From Elusimicrobiota bacterium (GTDB lineage Bacteria; Elusimicrobiota; Elusimicrobia; UBA1565; UBA9628): a stretch of 55,495 bases of DNA. A model generated the notes under the pieces. The model made no database searches. It was given only the letters and a program-made list of their open reading frames with translations, and was not told the origin of the DNA. Both the position numbers and the translations under genes were made by a program. Below are positions 1-7,795 of the stretch, piece by piece (position 1 is the stretch's first letter; the number at the start of each line of letters is the position of its first letter). The stretch spans positions 1 through 55,495 of the forward strand of contig JACQWX010000061.1 of NCBI GenBank assembly GCA_016209035.1. The letters run 5' to 3'.

Positions 1-72
1 TTCCAACCCGAGTTCGAACACGCGATGGGCAAGATCGACAAGCTCAAGTTCTCGAAGCGAGCGTTTTTGTAA
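1..72 (+). CDS. 3' end of an unidentified gene
   Basis: The first frame is open from the window edge and ends at a TAA at 70-72. Only 23 residues are visible, ending in KLKFSKRAFL, a basic tail with no recognisable family motif. The frame is supported only by its openness and by the promoter-like AT-rich DNA that follows. Product unknown. Confidence 0.4.
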   Translation, partial: FQPEFEHAMGKIDKLKFSKRAFL

Positions 73-219
73 GTCACCGGATGAGGGCCTCCGTCGAGAC
101 CATCACGGAATTTGACCAAATAGCGCATCATTGAGGTTGAAAAAAAGAAGATACCTGCTACCCTTGCCGAGATTCATGAAGAAGAATTGCCTCGACCTGC
201 TTTGCAGGTCTCGGCCGTC
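73..219 (+). other. intergenic leader with small hairpin
   Basis: This gap holds AT-richer DNA (a run of seven A near 140-146), as expected for a promoter, but I could not fix a convincing -35/-10 pair. Just before the next gene lies a perfect 7-bp stem (194-200 with 204-210, loop TTT), which could act in the 5' leader of the regulator mRNA. Confidence 0.4.
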
Positions 220-924
220 ATGAGCTACCGTCTTCTTGCCATCGGCGGGAGCGGCGGCATGGCCTCCCTGCTGGGCGGCTGCGCCTCGGACGGGAGCTAC
301 CTGCTCGACATCGTGAATACGGGCACGGAGGGCTTGAAGCTCATCGCGGAGAGCCGGCCCGACCTTGCGCTGGTGGACGTGGACATGCCGGACATCGGGG
401 GCCTGGCGTGGCTGAGGGTCCTGCGGCAGACGGACTCCGGCCGCGACCTGCCCGTCATCGTCGCCAGCGGCCGCAAGGCGGACGACGCCGTGGCCGAAGC
501 CTTCGCCTGGGGCGCCGACGACTTCGTGCTCAAGGAGTGCGACCCGGCCGAGTTCGTCGCGCGCGTGCGCGCGGTGCTGCGCCGGCGCTTCGAGAGGGAG
601 GCGCATCCCGGGGCGTTGGTCTGCGTGGGCTTGGTCTCCCTCGACCCGGCCCGCCACAGGTGCGTGGCGGGCAAGACTCCGGTGAGCCTGCGGCCCCGGG
701 AGTTCGAGTTGCTCGAGGTCCTGATGCGCAGGGCCGGCCGGGTCTTGAGCCGGGGCTACCTTATTGAGACGGTCTGGGGCATGACGAGGGACGTCGACAC
801 CCGCGCCATCGACGTGACGGTGAGCCGCCTGCGAAAGGCCCTCGGGTCCCGCGCCGGCCGCTGGGTCGAGACCGTGGAGCGATACGGTTACCGGTTCCGC
901 GACCCCGAGGAGGCCCTCCGGTGA
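220..924 (+). CDS. OmpR/PhoB-type response regulator with degenerate receiver
   Basis: A 234-residue DNA-binding response regulator. Residues 1-120 form a receiver domain, and residues 135-230 form an OmpR-type winged helix (LRPREFELLEVL, VDVTVSRLRKAL, ETVERYGYRF). The phospho-acceptor Asp53 (ALVDVDMP), Ser83 and Lys105 are kept. The acidic pair that binds Mg2+ at the end of strand 1 is missing: residues 8-11 read IGGS instead of the usual DD. Phosphorylation may therefore be weak or absent, as in atypical receivers. ATG 220 is chosen over an in-frame TTG at 187 because the receiver's first strand begins right after it. The stop codon overlaps the GTG of the next gene (GTGA), so the two are probably co-translated. 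No kinase gene is adjacent. Confidence 0.85.
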   Translation: MSYRLLAIGGSGGMASLLGGCASDGSYLLDIVNTGTEGLKLIAESRPDLALVDVDMPDIGGLAWLRVLRQTDSGRDLPVIVASGRKADDAVAEAFAWGADDFVLKECDPAEFVARVRAVLRRRFEREAHPGALVCVGLVSLDPARHRCVAGKTPVSLRPREFELLEVLMRRAGRVLSRGYLIETVWGMTRDVDTRAIDVTVSRLRKALGSRAGRWVETVERYGYRFRDPEEALR

Positions 925-2504
925 ACGCTCCGGCCGCGGGCTCTTGGGAGTTCGTCCGGGAGTTCCTCTCCCTCCTGCGGGACCTGGCGCGCCGTTCCGC
1001 TGCCGGCCCCTGCGCCCACGGCGCAGGCGGCCAGGCGTCGGGCGAGGCCGGGGGCGCGGTCGAGGCAGGGGGAGAGAAGGTCGATCGGAGCCGGATACTC
1101 GGAGAGGTCTACTCGAGGACCCTGCTGATCGAGAGCGCGGTCCGCGACGTGGAGTCCCGCCTGGCGAGCGTGCAGGTCGAGGAGAAGCGCGTCCTCGCCG
1201 AGCTTTCCTCCTTGGCGGACGTCTGGCGCGGGCTGACTGCTCGCGAGCGGGCCGCGGCGGCCGCGGCCCTGCTGGCCAAGACGGAGGAAGCGTCGGTCCT
1301 GTGGCTGCGGGCCGCCGAGGAGACCCGACGGGGGGTGAGGGGATTCCTCAAGATGGGCTGGGCCTGGCGCTGGGCCCTGGCCACGCTGCGCGAAGGGCTC
1401 GGCGCTCCGGCGGTCGAGGCCGCCGGAGCGATTCGCCGCCTGGAGACCCTCGAGCTGCGGAGGCGCGAGGAGTTGGCCCATCTCAGGGACCTGCTCCAGG
1501 TGGAGGTGAACGCCGAAGCCCGGCACGCCGCCGAGGCCTCGGCGCTCACCGGAAAGGCGCTGGAGGAGGCGCGGCGCAAGGCCATGGAGATCTGCTCCGA
1601 GCTCGAGGTGTGGCGCGGCCGGGCCTCGGCGCTGGAGCGAGAGACGGAGGACCGGGCGCGGGCTTTCGAGGCGCAATCGGAGAGGGAGCGCGTCGTCCAG
1701 GAGGCGCTCAAGGGCGAGCTGGAGAGAGTCCGCAAGGAGCTCTCAAGCGTGCGTTCCGAGCTGGAGCGCTCGCGCGACGAGGCCGCCGTGCTGCGCGTGG
1801 CGCTCGACGCCTCGCGCGCCGGCGAGGAGCGGCTCTCCGGCCGGGCGGCCAGTCTCTCGGCGGAGCTGGAGCGGGCCCGCGAAGAGCCTGCGGGCCTGCG
1901 TTCCGAGCTGGAGAGGTCGCGCGAGCACGCCTCCGGCGTGCGCTCGGAGCTGGAGGCCGCGCGCTCGGAGCAGGCCGAGCTGCGCCAGGCGCTGGGCGCC
2001 TCCCGAGGGCGCGAGGAGCGGCTGGCGCAGCAGGCGGCGGAGCTCTCGGCCGAGCTCGATCCTCTGCGGTCCGGGGAGGCGACGGCCGAGGCCGCGCGCC
2101 TGCAGGCGGCGCTGGGAGCCCTGCGCCGGGAGAACGCCGGCCAGGCTGCCGAGCTTTCCGCGCTCCGCGAGGAGAACGGCCGCTTGAGGGAGTCCCTCGC
2201 CGAGAAGGCCGCCGCCCTTCGGGAGGCGGTCCAGGCGTCCGAGGCTGAACTCCAGGCGGCGTCGGAGGCCGCGCAGGAGGTACGGCGCGCGATCGAGGCC
2301 GAGGTCAAGAGCCTGCGGGAAGAGCGGGCCTCCTTGAGCTCCGCGCTCGACGCCGCCCGCGGCCGAGCCGCGTCCGACCTGAAGGCCATCGAGGAGGAGG
2401 CCGAGTCGCTGAGGGGCGAGCTCTCCAAGGCGCAGGCGAGGCTCGCCAAGCTGACCGCCGAGCTCGAGACCCTGTATTCCTCCAAATCTTCCCCGCACCC
2501 CTGA
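921..2504 (+). CDS. long coiled-coil protein, unknown function
   Basis: A 527-residue, almost entirely helical protein. About residues 1-200 are a helical Ala/Arg/Glu-rich head. About residues 200-520 are a long coiled coil of heptad-like SELERSR / ELRQALGASR / LRAEL units, which repeat imperfectly. There is no signal peptide or membrane segment, so it is probably cytoplasmic. It starts at GTG 921, which overlaps the regulator's TGA, so the pair forms a two-gene operon. Residues around 44-52 (GGAVEAGGE) are encoded by DNA whose first 16 nt match the palindromic repeat found elsewhere in this window. Function is unknown; structural scaffolds and chemosensory or division-associated filaments have this look, but nothing specific supports either. 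Confidence 0.75.
   Translation: MNAPAAGSWEFVREFLSLLRDLARRSAAGPCAHGAGGQASGEAGGAVEAGGEKVDRSRILGEVYSRTLLIESAVRDVESRLASVQVEEKRVLAELSSLADVWRGLTARERAAAAAALLAKTEEASVLWLRAAEETRRGVRGFLKMGWAWRWALATLREGLGAPAVEAAGAIRRLETLELRRREELAHLRDLLQVEVNAEARHAAEASALTGKALEEARRKAMEICSELEVWRGRASALERETEDRARAFEAQSERERVVQEALKGELERVRKELSSVRSELERSRDEAAVLRVALDASRAGEERLSGRAASLSAELERAREEPAGLRSELERSREHASGVRSELEAARSEQAELRQALGASRGREERLAQQAAELSAELDPLRSGEATAEAARLQAALGALRRENAGQAAELSALREENGRLRESLAEKAAALREAVQASEAELQAASEAAQEVRRAIEAEVKSLREERASLSSALDAARGRAASDLKAIEEEAESLRGELSKAQARLAKLTAELETLYSSKSSPHP
1051..1066 (+). repeat. possible decayed copy of the 33-bp palindromic repeat
   Basis: These 16 nt are identical to one end of the 33-bp element described at 52301-52333 and are read in the same frame (GAVEAGG) as in the GT39-like gene. 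The rest of the element has diverged. A 16-nt match in GC-rich DNA could be chance, so confidence is low. Confidence 0.35.
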
Positions 2505-2538
2505 CGCCACCCGTACGGCATCGGCGGCCGGCCTTTTG

Positions 2539-2544
2539 TATAAT
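2539..2544 (+). promoter_or_regulatory. -10 box of speA, leaderless arrangement
   Basis: A perfect TATAAT lies 6 bp before ATG 2551, so a start site 7 nt downstream would fall on the A of the start codon. No good -35 is seen, and there is no Shine-Dalgarno sequence before the ATG. Confidence 0.6.
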
Positions 2545-2550
2545 CTCTCC

Positions 2551-4542
2551 ATGGCAAAGACCTGGAGCATCGAAGACTCGGCGCAGACCTACAACCTCAA
2601 GGGCTGGGGGCTCAAGCATTTCGGGATCAACGAGGACGGAAACCTCGTGGTCTACCCGCGCCGGACGCCCGACCGGGCCATCGACATCAAGCGGGTCGTC
2701 GACGACTTCGTGAGCCGCGGCATCAAGCTGCCGGTGCTCGTGCGCTTCCAAGACGTCCTGCGCCACCGGGTCGAGCAGCTCAACCGGGCCTTCAACGAGG
2801 CCATCGAGGAGTTCAAGTACGGCGGGAAGTACATGGGCGTCTACCCCATCAAGGTCAACCAATTGCGCGAGGTGGTCGAGGAGATCCTCGACGCGGGCGA
2901 GCCGTTCCAATACGGGCTTGAGGCCGGCAGCAAGGGCGAGCTGATGGCGGTCGTGGCCATGAACGGCGCGGAGAACCTCACGGTGGTCAACGGCTACAAG
3001 GACGAGTCCGTCATGCGCCTGGCCGCGGTGGGCCTGAAGATGGGCAAGAAGGTCATCGTGGTGGTCGAGAAGATCGACGAGCTCGCGGCTCTCGTGAAGA
3101 TCTGCAAGGAGATGGGGGTGCGCCCCTTGATCGGCCTGCGTTGCCGCCTGCAGACCCAGGGGAGCGGCAAGTGGCGCGGCTCGACGGGAGACGCGGCCAA
3201 ATTCGGGCTCACCACGCCCGAGATCCTGCGCGCGGTCCAGGACCTCAAGGCCCTCCATCTCGGCGACTGCGTGAAGCTCCTGCACTTCCACATCGGCTCG
3301 CAGATTACGGACATCCAGGCCGTCAAGGACGCGGTGAAGGAAGGGGCCCGCATCTACGCGAAGCTGCGCAAGCTGGGGCTGGGCCTCGAATACGTGGACT
3401 GCGGCGGGGGCCTCGGGGTGGACTACGACGGCACCCACACCACGGGCCTCCACTCCATGAACTATACCTTGCGCGAGTACGTCAGCGGCGTGGTCTACAC
3501 CATGCACGAGGTCTGCAAGCAGGAGAAGGTGCCCGAGCCCAACATCGTGACCGAGTCCGGCCGGTCCATCGTGGCCCACCATTCGCTCCTGGTCGTTAAC
3601 GTCTTCGGCTCCATCGAGGCGGGCTCGACCCCCGTCGAGTTCGATACCGCCGCCGACGAGCACGAGGTGGTCTGCGAGATGCGCGACATCCTCGCCTCCT
3701 TGAGCCCCCGTAACATCGAGGAGGCCTACCACGACGCCCAGCAGCGCCGCGAGGAGGCCTACTCCATGTTCAAGCTCGGGTACCTGAGCATGGAGGAGCG
3801 CGCCAAGGTGGAGGCCATCTATTGGAAGACCTGCCTCGAGATCCAGCGCCTGCTCCCCAGGGCCAAGTTCGTCTCGGACGAGCTCGCCGAGATGACGAAG
3901 TCGCTGACCGACCAGTACCTGTGCAACTTCTCGCTCTTCCAGTCCGTGCCGGACTCCTGGGCCATCGGCCAGGTCTTCCCGGTGATGCCGCTCCACCGCC
4001 TCACCGAGGAGCCGACGCGGGCCGCGACCCTGGTAGACATCACCTGCGACTCCGACGGCAAGATCTCGCAGTACGTCGGCAAGCGCAACGTGAGCTCCAG
4101 CATCCAGATGCACCCCTTGAACGGCGACCCGTACTATCTGGCCGTCTTCCTGGTAGGGGCCTATCAGGCCAGCATGGGCGACATCCACAACCTCTTCGGC
4201 CGGGTCAACGAGGTGCACGTCTTCGAGGACGCCGAGGAGCCGGGCGGCTACTACGTGGAGGAGGTCATCCGCGGCCAGACCGTGCGCGACGTGCTGGCTT
4301 CCATCCAGTACAGCGAGTTCGAGCTGGCCCGGATGGTCAAGTCCGCCATCGACGTCCAGGTCAAGGCCGGGGCCTTGAAGCCCCGCGAGGGCGTCGACCT
4401 CCTCAACCAGTACGAGGCCGTGATGCAGGAGTACACCTACATCGACCACGAGGTCAAGACCGCGCCGGAGCCGTCCCCGGGGAGGGGTACCTGTCCAGGG
4501 GACGGGTCTCCCCAGCCGGTGCCGGCCGTTCGGACGGCCTGA
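2551..4542 (+). CDS. speA: biosynthetic arginine decarboxylase
   Basis: A 663-residue PLP enzyme of the SpeA family that converts arginine to agmatine, the first step of the agmatine route to polyamines. The PLP lysine is Lys101 in YPIKVNQ. A Gly-rich phosphate-binding stretch (VDCGGGLGVDYDGT) and the active-site Cys499 in CDSDG are present, and the inserted helical domain of this family (LGYLSMEERAKVEAIYWKTC) is intact. Length matches the family. The start ATG 2551 directly follows a TATAAT box and lacks a ribosome-binding site, suggesting a leaderless transcript. The last about 25 residues (APEPSPGRG onward) are low-complexity and are encoded by palindromic DNA (8-bp stem CCGTCCCC/GGGGACGG), perhaps a former terminator now translated. 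The stop overlaps the next ATG by one base. Confidence 0.95.
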   Translation: MAKTWSIEDSAQTYNLKGWGLKHFGINEDGNLVVYPRRTPDRAIDIKRVVDDFVSRGIKLPVLVRFQDVLRHRVEQLNRAFNEAIEEFKYGGKYMGVYPIKVNQLREVVEEILDAGEPFQYGLEAGSKGELMAVVAMNGAENLTVVNGYKDESVMRLAAVGLKMGKKVIVVVEKIDELAALVKICKEMGVRPLIGLRCRLQTQGSGKWRGSTGDAAKFGLTTPEILRAVQDLKALHLGDCVKLLHFHIGSQITDIQAVKDAVKEGARIYAKLRKLGLGLEYVDCGGGLGVDYDGTHTTGLHSMNYTLREYVSGVVYTMHEVCKQEKVPEPNIVTESGRSIVAHHSLLVVNVFGSIEAGSTPVEFDTAADEHEVVCEMRDILASLSPRNIEEAYHDAQQRREEAYSMFKLGYLSMEERAKVEAIYWKTCLEIQRLLPRAKFVSDELAEMTKSLTDQYLCNFSLFQSVPDSWAIGQVFPVMPLHRLTEEPTRAATLVDITCDSDGKISQYVGKRNVSSSIQMHPLNGDPYYLAVFLVGAYQASMGDIHNLFGRVNEVHVFEDAEEPGGYYVEEVIRGQTVRDVLASIQYSEFELARMVKSAIDVQVKAGALKPREGVDLLNQYEAVMQEYTYIDHEVKTAPEPSPGRGTCPGDGSPQPVPAVRTA

Positions 4543-4808
4543 TGCCGGCGGCGGTCCTCTTCGACCTCGACGGCGTCCTGGTCGACACCTACGACGTGTG
4601 GGAGAGCCTCGTCCACGACGTGGCGCGCTCCAAGCCCGCGCCGGACATGGTGCTCGAGGCCTGCCGCAGGCTGCGGGTCCGGCCCGCGGACGCCCTCATG
4701 GTCGGGGATTCCGACTTCGACGAGAGGGCCGCCCTCTCCGCCGGGGTTCGCTTCATCAGGTTCCGCTCCTTCGCCGACCTTCGCCGCTTGCCAGGCGTCG
4801 ACCCCTGA
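4542..4808 (+). CDS. truncated HAD-family hydrolase
   Basis: An 88-residue HAD-superfamily protein with only the ends of the fold. Motif I is FDLDGVLVDT (residues 7-16, with the nucleophile Asp). About 17 residues later comes the motif III region SKPAPDMV, then the motif IV GDSDFDERAA. A phosphoglycolate-phosphatase-like HAD normally has a cap domain and motif II (about 100-130 residues) between these blocks. The reading frame is intact across the gap, so this looks like an in-frame internal deletion. It overlaps the speA stop (ATGA) and would be co-translated. It is probably inactive; a minimal functional HAD is less likely. Confidence 0.7.
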   Translation: MPAAVLFDLDGVLVDTYDVWESLVHDVARSKPAPDMVLEACRRLRVRPADALMVGDSDFDERAALSAGVRFIRFRSFADLRRLPGVDP

Positions 4809-4826
4809 CACCGGCTCCGGGGCGGC

Positions 4827-5711
4827 TCAGAGGTAGCCGAATTCCTTCAGGGAGCGGGGGTCCTTCCGCCAGTCCTTCCTCACCTTGACCCTGATGTCGA
4901 GCCGCACGGGGCGTCCGAGGAACTCCTCGGCCGCCGCGGTCGAACGCTCGTGGAGCTTCCGGATCATCCTGCCGTCCTTGCCGATGAGGATGCCCTTCTG
5001 CGAGTCCCTCTCCACGAACACGGACGCCATGACCTCGTCGGGCCTTCCCTTGGCTTCCCGGAAGAGCTCGATCTGGACGGCGGCTGCGTGCGGGACTTCC
5101 TCCTCGTAGAGCTCGAATATCTTCTCGCGGATGATCTCGGAGACGAAGAAGCGCTCGTACCGGTCCGAGAGATGCTCCCGGTCGTAGTAGGGCTCGCCTT
5201 CCGGCAGGAGGCCCTTGAGCGTGTCGAGGAGCTTCTCCACCCCGGCGCCGCGCAGGGCCGAGATGAGGACGACGGCTTGGGGCTTCAAGGCCTCGCGCCA
5301 GGCCGCCTCGACCGCGTCGAGGCCGGCGGGGGAAACGTCCACTTTGTTGACGGCAACGACGAGAGGAAGACCCCGACCCCGTAGTGAATCGAATTCCTGG
5401 GTGAACCTGGGGTCGGGGAGAACGGGCTCGACCAGGAGCACGACGGCGTCGGTGTCCGAGCGGATGGCCCCGCGCGCGGTCTTGACCAGGGCCTGGCGCA
5501 GGCCGTCCTTGGCCTCGGAGAGGAGCCCCGGCGTGTCGAGGAAGCAGATCTGGAAATCGGGGCCGTTCAAGATGCCGAGGATCTTGTGCCGGGTGGTCTG
5601 GGGCTTGGACGAGACGATGGAGAGCTTGGACTTGAGCAGGGCGTTGAGCAGTGTGGATTTCCCCGCGTTGGGCCGCCCCGCGAGAACGACGAAGCCGGAC
5701 TTGAAGCCCAT
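4827..5711 (-). CDS. era: GTPase Era
   Basis: A 294-residue GTPase that binds the 3' end of 16S rRNA during 30S ribosome maturation. G1 is GRPNAGKS (residues 12-19), G2 lies in QTTRHKI, G3 is DTPG and G4 is NKVD. The C-terminal third (FVERDSQKGILIGKDGRMI) is the RNA-binding KH domain with its conserved GKDG loop. Length and domain order are typical. It is read opposite to its neighbours, converging on the HAD gene (18-bp gap) and diverging from the slipin gene. The frame contains a 10-bp inverted repeat (near 5373-5382 with 5420-5429). Confidence 0.97.
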   Translation of the reverse strand: MGFKSGFVVLAGRPNAGKSTLLNALLKSKLSIVSSKPQTTRHKILGILNGPDFQICFLDTPGLLSEAKDGLRQALVKTARGAIRSDTDAVVLLVEPVLPDPRFTQEFDSLRGRGLPLVVAVNKVDVSPAGLDAVEAAWREALKPQAVVLISALRGAGVEKLLDTLKGLLPEGEPYYDREHLSDRYERFFVSEIIREKIFELYEEEVPHAAAVQIELFREAKGRPDEVMASVFVERDSQKGILIGKDGRMIRKLHERSTAAAEEFLGRPVRLDIRVKVRKDWRKDPRSLKEFGYL

Positions 5712-5841
5712 GTCCGGCCTAGTACACCATTTTTCGGCGGCGCTTGGCGAGGTTCACGCGAGGAGGTTCAGCGCCTTGCGTCGCCGGGGCCAAGTTTGGG
5801 AGAATGTGACGGTAAATCCATCGACGGAGGACCAAAGGATC

Positions 5842-6585
5842 ATGTTCCAAGGCGGCTCGTCCATCATCATCATACTCGTCGTCGTGGCGTTTCTTTCCAT
5901 CAAGCTGGTCAATGAATACGACCGGGTGGTCGTGTTCGTGCTGGGCAGGCTCTGGAAGGTCTGCGGGCCGGGCCCCATCATCGTCGTCCCCGGCATCATG
6001 CGCGGCCAACTGGTGAGCCTCAGGACCGTGGTCCTCGACGTCCCCCCGCAGGACGTCATCACCAAGGACAATGTGTCCATCAAGGTCAACGCCGTCGTCT
6101 ACCTCAGGGTCGTGGACCCCCAGAAGGCCATCATCCAGGTGGAGAACTACCTCTACGCCACGAGCCAGTGGGCGCAGACCACGCTACGTTCCATCATCGG
6201 TAAATTCGAGGTCGATGAGATCCTGGCGCACCGGGACAAGATCAACGCCGAGCTCCAGCAGATACTTGACGCCCATACCGAGCCCTGGGGCGTGAAGGTC
6301 TCGAACGTGGAGATCAAGAACGTGGACTTCGCGCCCGAGATGCTGCGCGCCATGGCCAAGCAGGCCGAAGCGGAGCGCGAGCGGCGCGCCAAGGTCATCC
6401 ACGCGGAAGGCGAGCTCCAGGCGTCGGAGAAGCTCGGGCAGGCCGCGAACGTCCTGTCGGCCAACCCGGCCTCCATCCAGCTGCGCTATCTGCAGACGCT
6501 CTCCGAGATCGCGGTCGACAAGAACACCACCACCATCTTCCCCGTGCCGGTGGACGTGATCTCGATGTTCCTCAAGAAGAACTGA
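5842..6585 (+). CDS. slipin/stomatin-like SPFH (band 7) membrane protein
   Basis: A 247-residue prokaryotic stomatin homologue. An N-terminal hydrophobic anchor (SIIIILVVVAFLSI, residues 6-20) is followed by the SPFH domain (EYDRVVVFVLGRL, VPPQDVITKDNVSIKVNAVVY) and a short coiled region (QAEAERERRAKVIHAEGE). Such proteins form oligomeric membrane microdomains. They are often paired with an NfeD partner, but none is visible here. ATG 5842 is preceded by GGAGG/AAAGGA elements, and the hydrophobic anchor begins right after it. The gene is divergent from era across a 130-bp gap. Confidence 0.9.
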   Translation: MFQGGSSIIIILVVVAFLSIKLVNEYDRVVVFVLGRLWKVCGPGPIIVVPGIMRGQLVSLRTVVLDVPPQDVITKDNVSIKVNAVVYLRVVDPQKAIIQVENYLYATSQWAQTTLRSIIGKFEVDEILAHRDKINAELQQILDAHTEPWGVKVSNVEIKNVDFAPEMLRAMAKQAEAERERRAKVIHAEGELQASEKLGQAANVLSANPASIQLRYLQTLSEIAVDKNTTTIFPVPVDVISMFLKKN

Positions 6586-6607
6586 CCGGGACGGCGGAGG
6601 AGAGCCT

Positions 6608-7795
6608 CTGGAGAACGGCAAAGCCGGCCTTTCCACCCCGGGACGCGGGGCGTTCCGGGGCGGATTGTACATCCACCTCCCCTTCTGCTCGGGCAGGTGC
6701 CACTACTGCGACTTCGTCTCGAACGTCGGGCGGGGGAGGGCCGTCCCCCGCTACCTCGATGCGCTCGAGGCGGAATCCCGGCTGAGGGCGTTCCCTCAGC
6801 CGGAGACTCTCTACGTCGGAGGCGGGACCCCGACCGAGCTGGATGCGAAACAGTTGGCGGACCTATTCGCCCTGATCGGGCGCTCGTTCCCGAGCGCCCG
6901 ATGGCGGGAATCCACCGTCGAAGCCAACCCGGAGAACCTCGACCGCGAGAAGCTCGGGGTGCTCAAGGGCAACGGGGTCACCCGGCTGAGCCTGGGGCTT
7001 CAGACGAGCGACGACCGGCTGCTGCGCAGGATAGGAAGGAGGCACGATTACGCGGACTTCCTGAGAGCGTACGGAGAAGCCCGGGCAGCGGGCTTCTCCG
7101 TATCAATGGACCTCATGTTCGGGCTGCCGGGCCAGACCATAGAGGGCCTCTCCGCCAGCATCGAGGCCGTGCTGGCCCTGGAGCCCGAGCACCTCTCGGT
7201 CTACGGGCTCGACGTCCACGAGGGCACGCCCTTCGGCCGCGAGGGCGCGCGCTGCGACGAGGACCTGGGCCGCGAGATGTTCGAACTCGTCATCGACCGC
7301 TTGACCCGCGCGGGATACCATCATTACGAGATCTCCAATTTTGCCCTTCCGGGCCGCGAGTGCGTCCATAACCAAATCTATTGGAGGAACGGGGAGTACG
7401 TGGGCCTCGGTTGCGCGGCCTCCTCCTGCATCAACGGAGAGCGCTCGACTAACGTCGAGCGCTTGGACGAGTACTGCTCCCGGGCGCTCTCCGGCAAGAG
7501 CCCCGTGGCCCATTCCGAGAGGCTCTCCGGCAAGGAGAGACTCGGCGAGGAGGTCATGCTGGGCTTGAGGCTCTTGGACGGCGTGGAGCTTGAACCCGAG
7601 GCGAAGGCCGCCTTCGCCTCGGAGATCGAGTCGCTCCGCGGCCGCGGCCTCGTCGTCCTGGAGGGCGCGCGGCTGCGGCTCACCCGCGAAGGGTTGTTCC
7701 TCGCCAATCTCGTCTTCTTGGAATTCGTCGCGCCGTTCGCTGGACCCATCATCCGGACGGGCGCCCCCGTGCGGGCCCAAGAGGTGACGGCATGA
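6608..7795 (+). CDS. hemW: radical SAM protein HemW-like (heme chaperone)
   Basis: A radical SAM protein of the HemW/oxygen-independent coproporphyrinogen oxidase-like family. The cluster-binding CX3CX2C motif is in HLPFCSGRCHYCDF, and the SAM-contacting GGGTPT and the family's LSVYGLDVHEGTPF and HYEISNFALPG segments are clear. The start is unusual. A TTG at 6665 would give MYIHLPFC with a poor ribosome site. A CTG at 6608 sits 7 nt after GGAGG and yields a 19-residue longer N-terminus, so I favour CTG without certainty. The coding DNA carries at least five perfect short hairpins (see 6730, 6778, 6875, 7070, 7441). The stop overlaps the next gene's ATG (ATGA). Confidence 0.85.
   Translation: MENGKAGLSTPGRGAFRGGLYIHLPFCSGRCHYCDFVSNVGRGRAVPRYLDALEAESRLRAFPQPETLYVGGGTPTELDAKQLADLFALIGRSFPSARWRESTVEANPENLDREKLGVLKGNGVTRLSLGLQTSDDRLLRRIGRRHDYADFLRAYGEARAAGFSVSMDLMFGLPGQTIEGLSASIEAVLALEPEHLSVYGLDVHEGTPFGREGARCDEDLGREMFELVIDRLTRAGYHHYEISNFALPGRECVHNQIYWRNGEYVGLGCAASSCINGERSTNVERLDEYCSRALSGKSPVAHSERLSGKERLGEEVMLGLRLLDGVELEPEAKAAFASEIESLRGRGLVVLEGARLRLTREGLFLANLVFLEFVAPFAGPIIRTGAPVRAQEVTA
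6730..6751. repeat. 8-bp perfect hairpin in hemW
   Basis: GCGGGGGA (6730-6737) pairs with TCCCCCGC (6744-6751) across a 6-nt loop. Confidence 0.6.
6778..6803. repeat. 11-bp perfect hairpin in hemW
   Basis: CCGGCTGAGGG (6778-6788) pairs with CCCTCAGCCGG (6793-6803) across a CGTT loop. Confidence 0.8.
6875..6902. repeat. 12-bp perfect hairpin in hemW
   Basis: ATCGGGCGCTCG (6875-6886) pairs with CGAGCGCCCGAT (6891-6902) across a TTCC loop. Confidence 0.85.
7070..7102. repeat. 14-bp perfect hairpin in hemW
   Basis: TACGGAGAAGCCCG (7070-7083) pairs perfectly with 7089-7102 across a 5-nt loop. It encodes part of AYGEARAAGFSV. Confidence 0.85.
7441..7462. repeat. 9-bp perfect hairpin in hemW
   Basis: GCGCTCGAC (7441-7449) pairs with GTCGAGCGC (7454-7462) across TAAC; one further A-T pair can extend it. 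Confidence 0.75.

Noticed and set aside
187..219. TTG at 187 as the start of the first response regulator
   Set aside because: The extra 11 residues precede the receiver fold and are encoded by a hairpin; ATG 220 fits the domain boundary better.
1109..2557. A long Ser/Arg-rich minus-strand frame opposite the coiled-coil gene
   Set aside because: Composition reflects the complementary GAG/CTC codons of the coiled coil; no start signal or family motif.
2305..4449. A 714-codon open frame on the minus strand opposite speA
   Set aside because: It is His/Leu/Asp/Val-rich with no motif and is a by-product of GC-rich codon use; speA is unmistakable on the other strand.
5373..5429. 10-bp inverted repeat inside era
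   Set aside because: The loop is long (about 37 nt) and the arms are simple CCCCGACCCC runs; it is weaker evidence than the hemW and valS hairpins.
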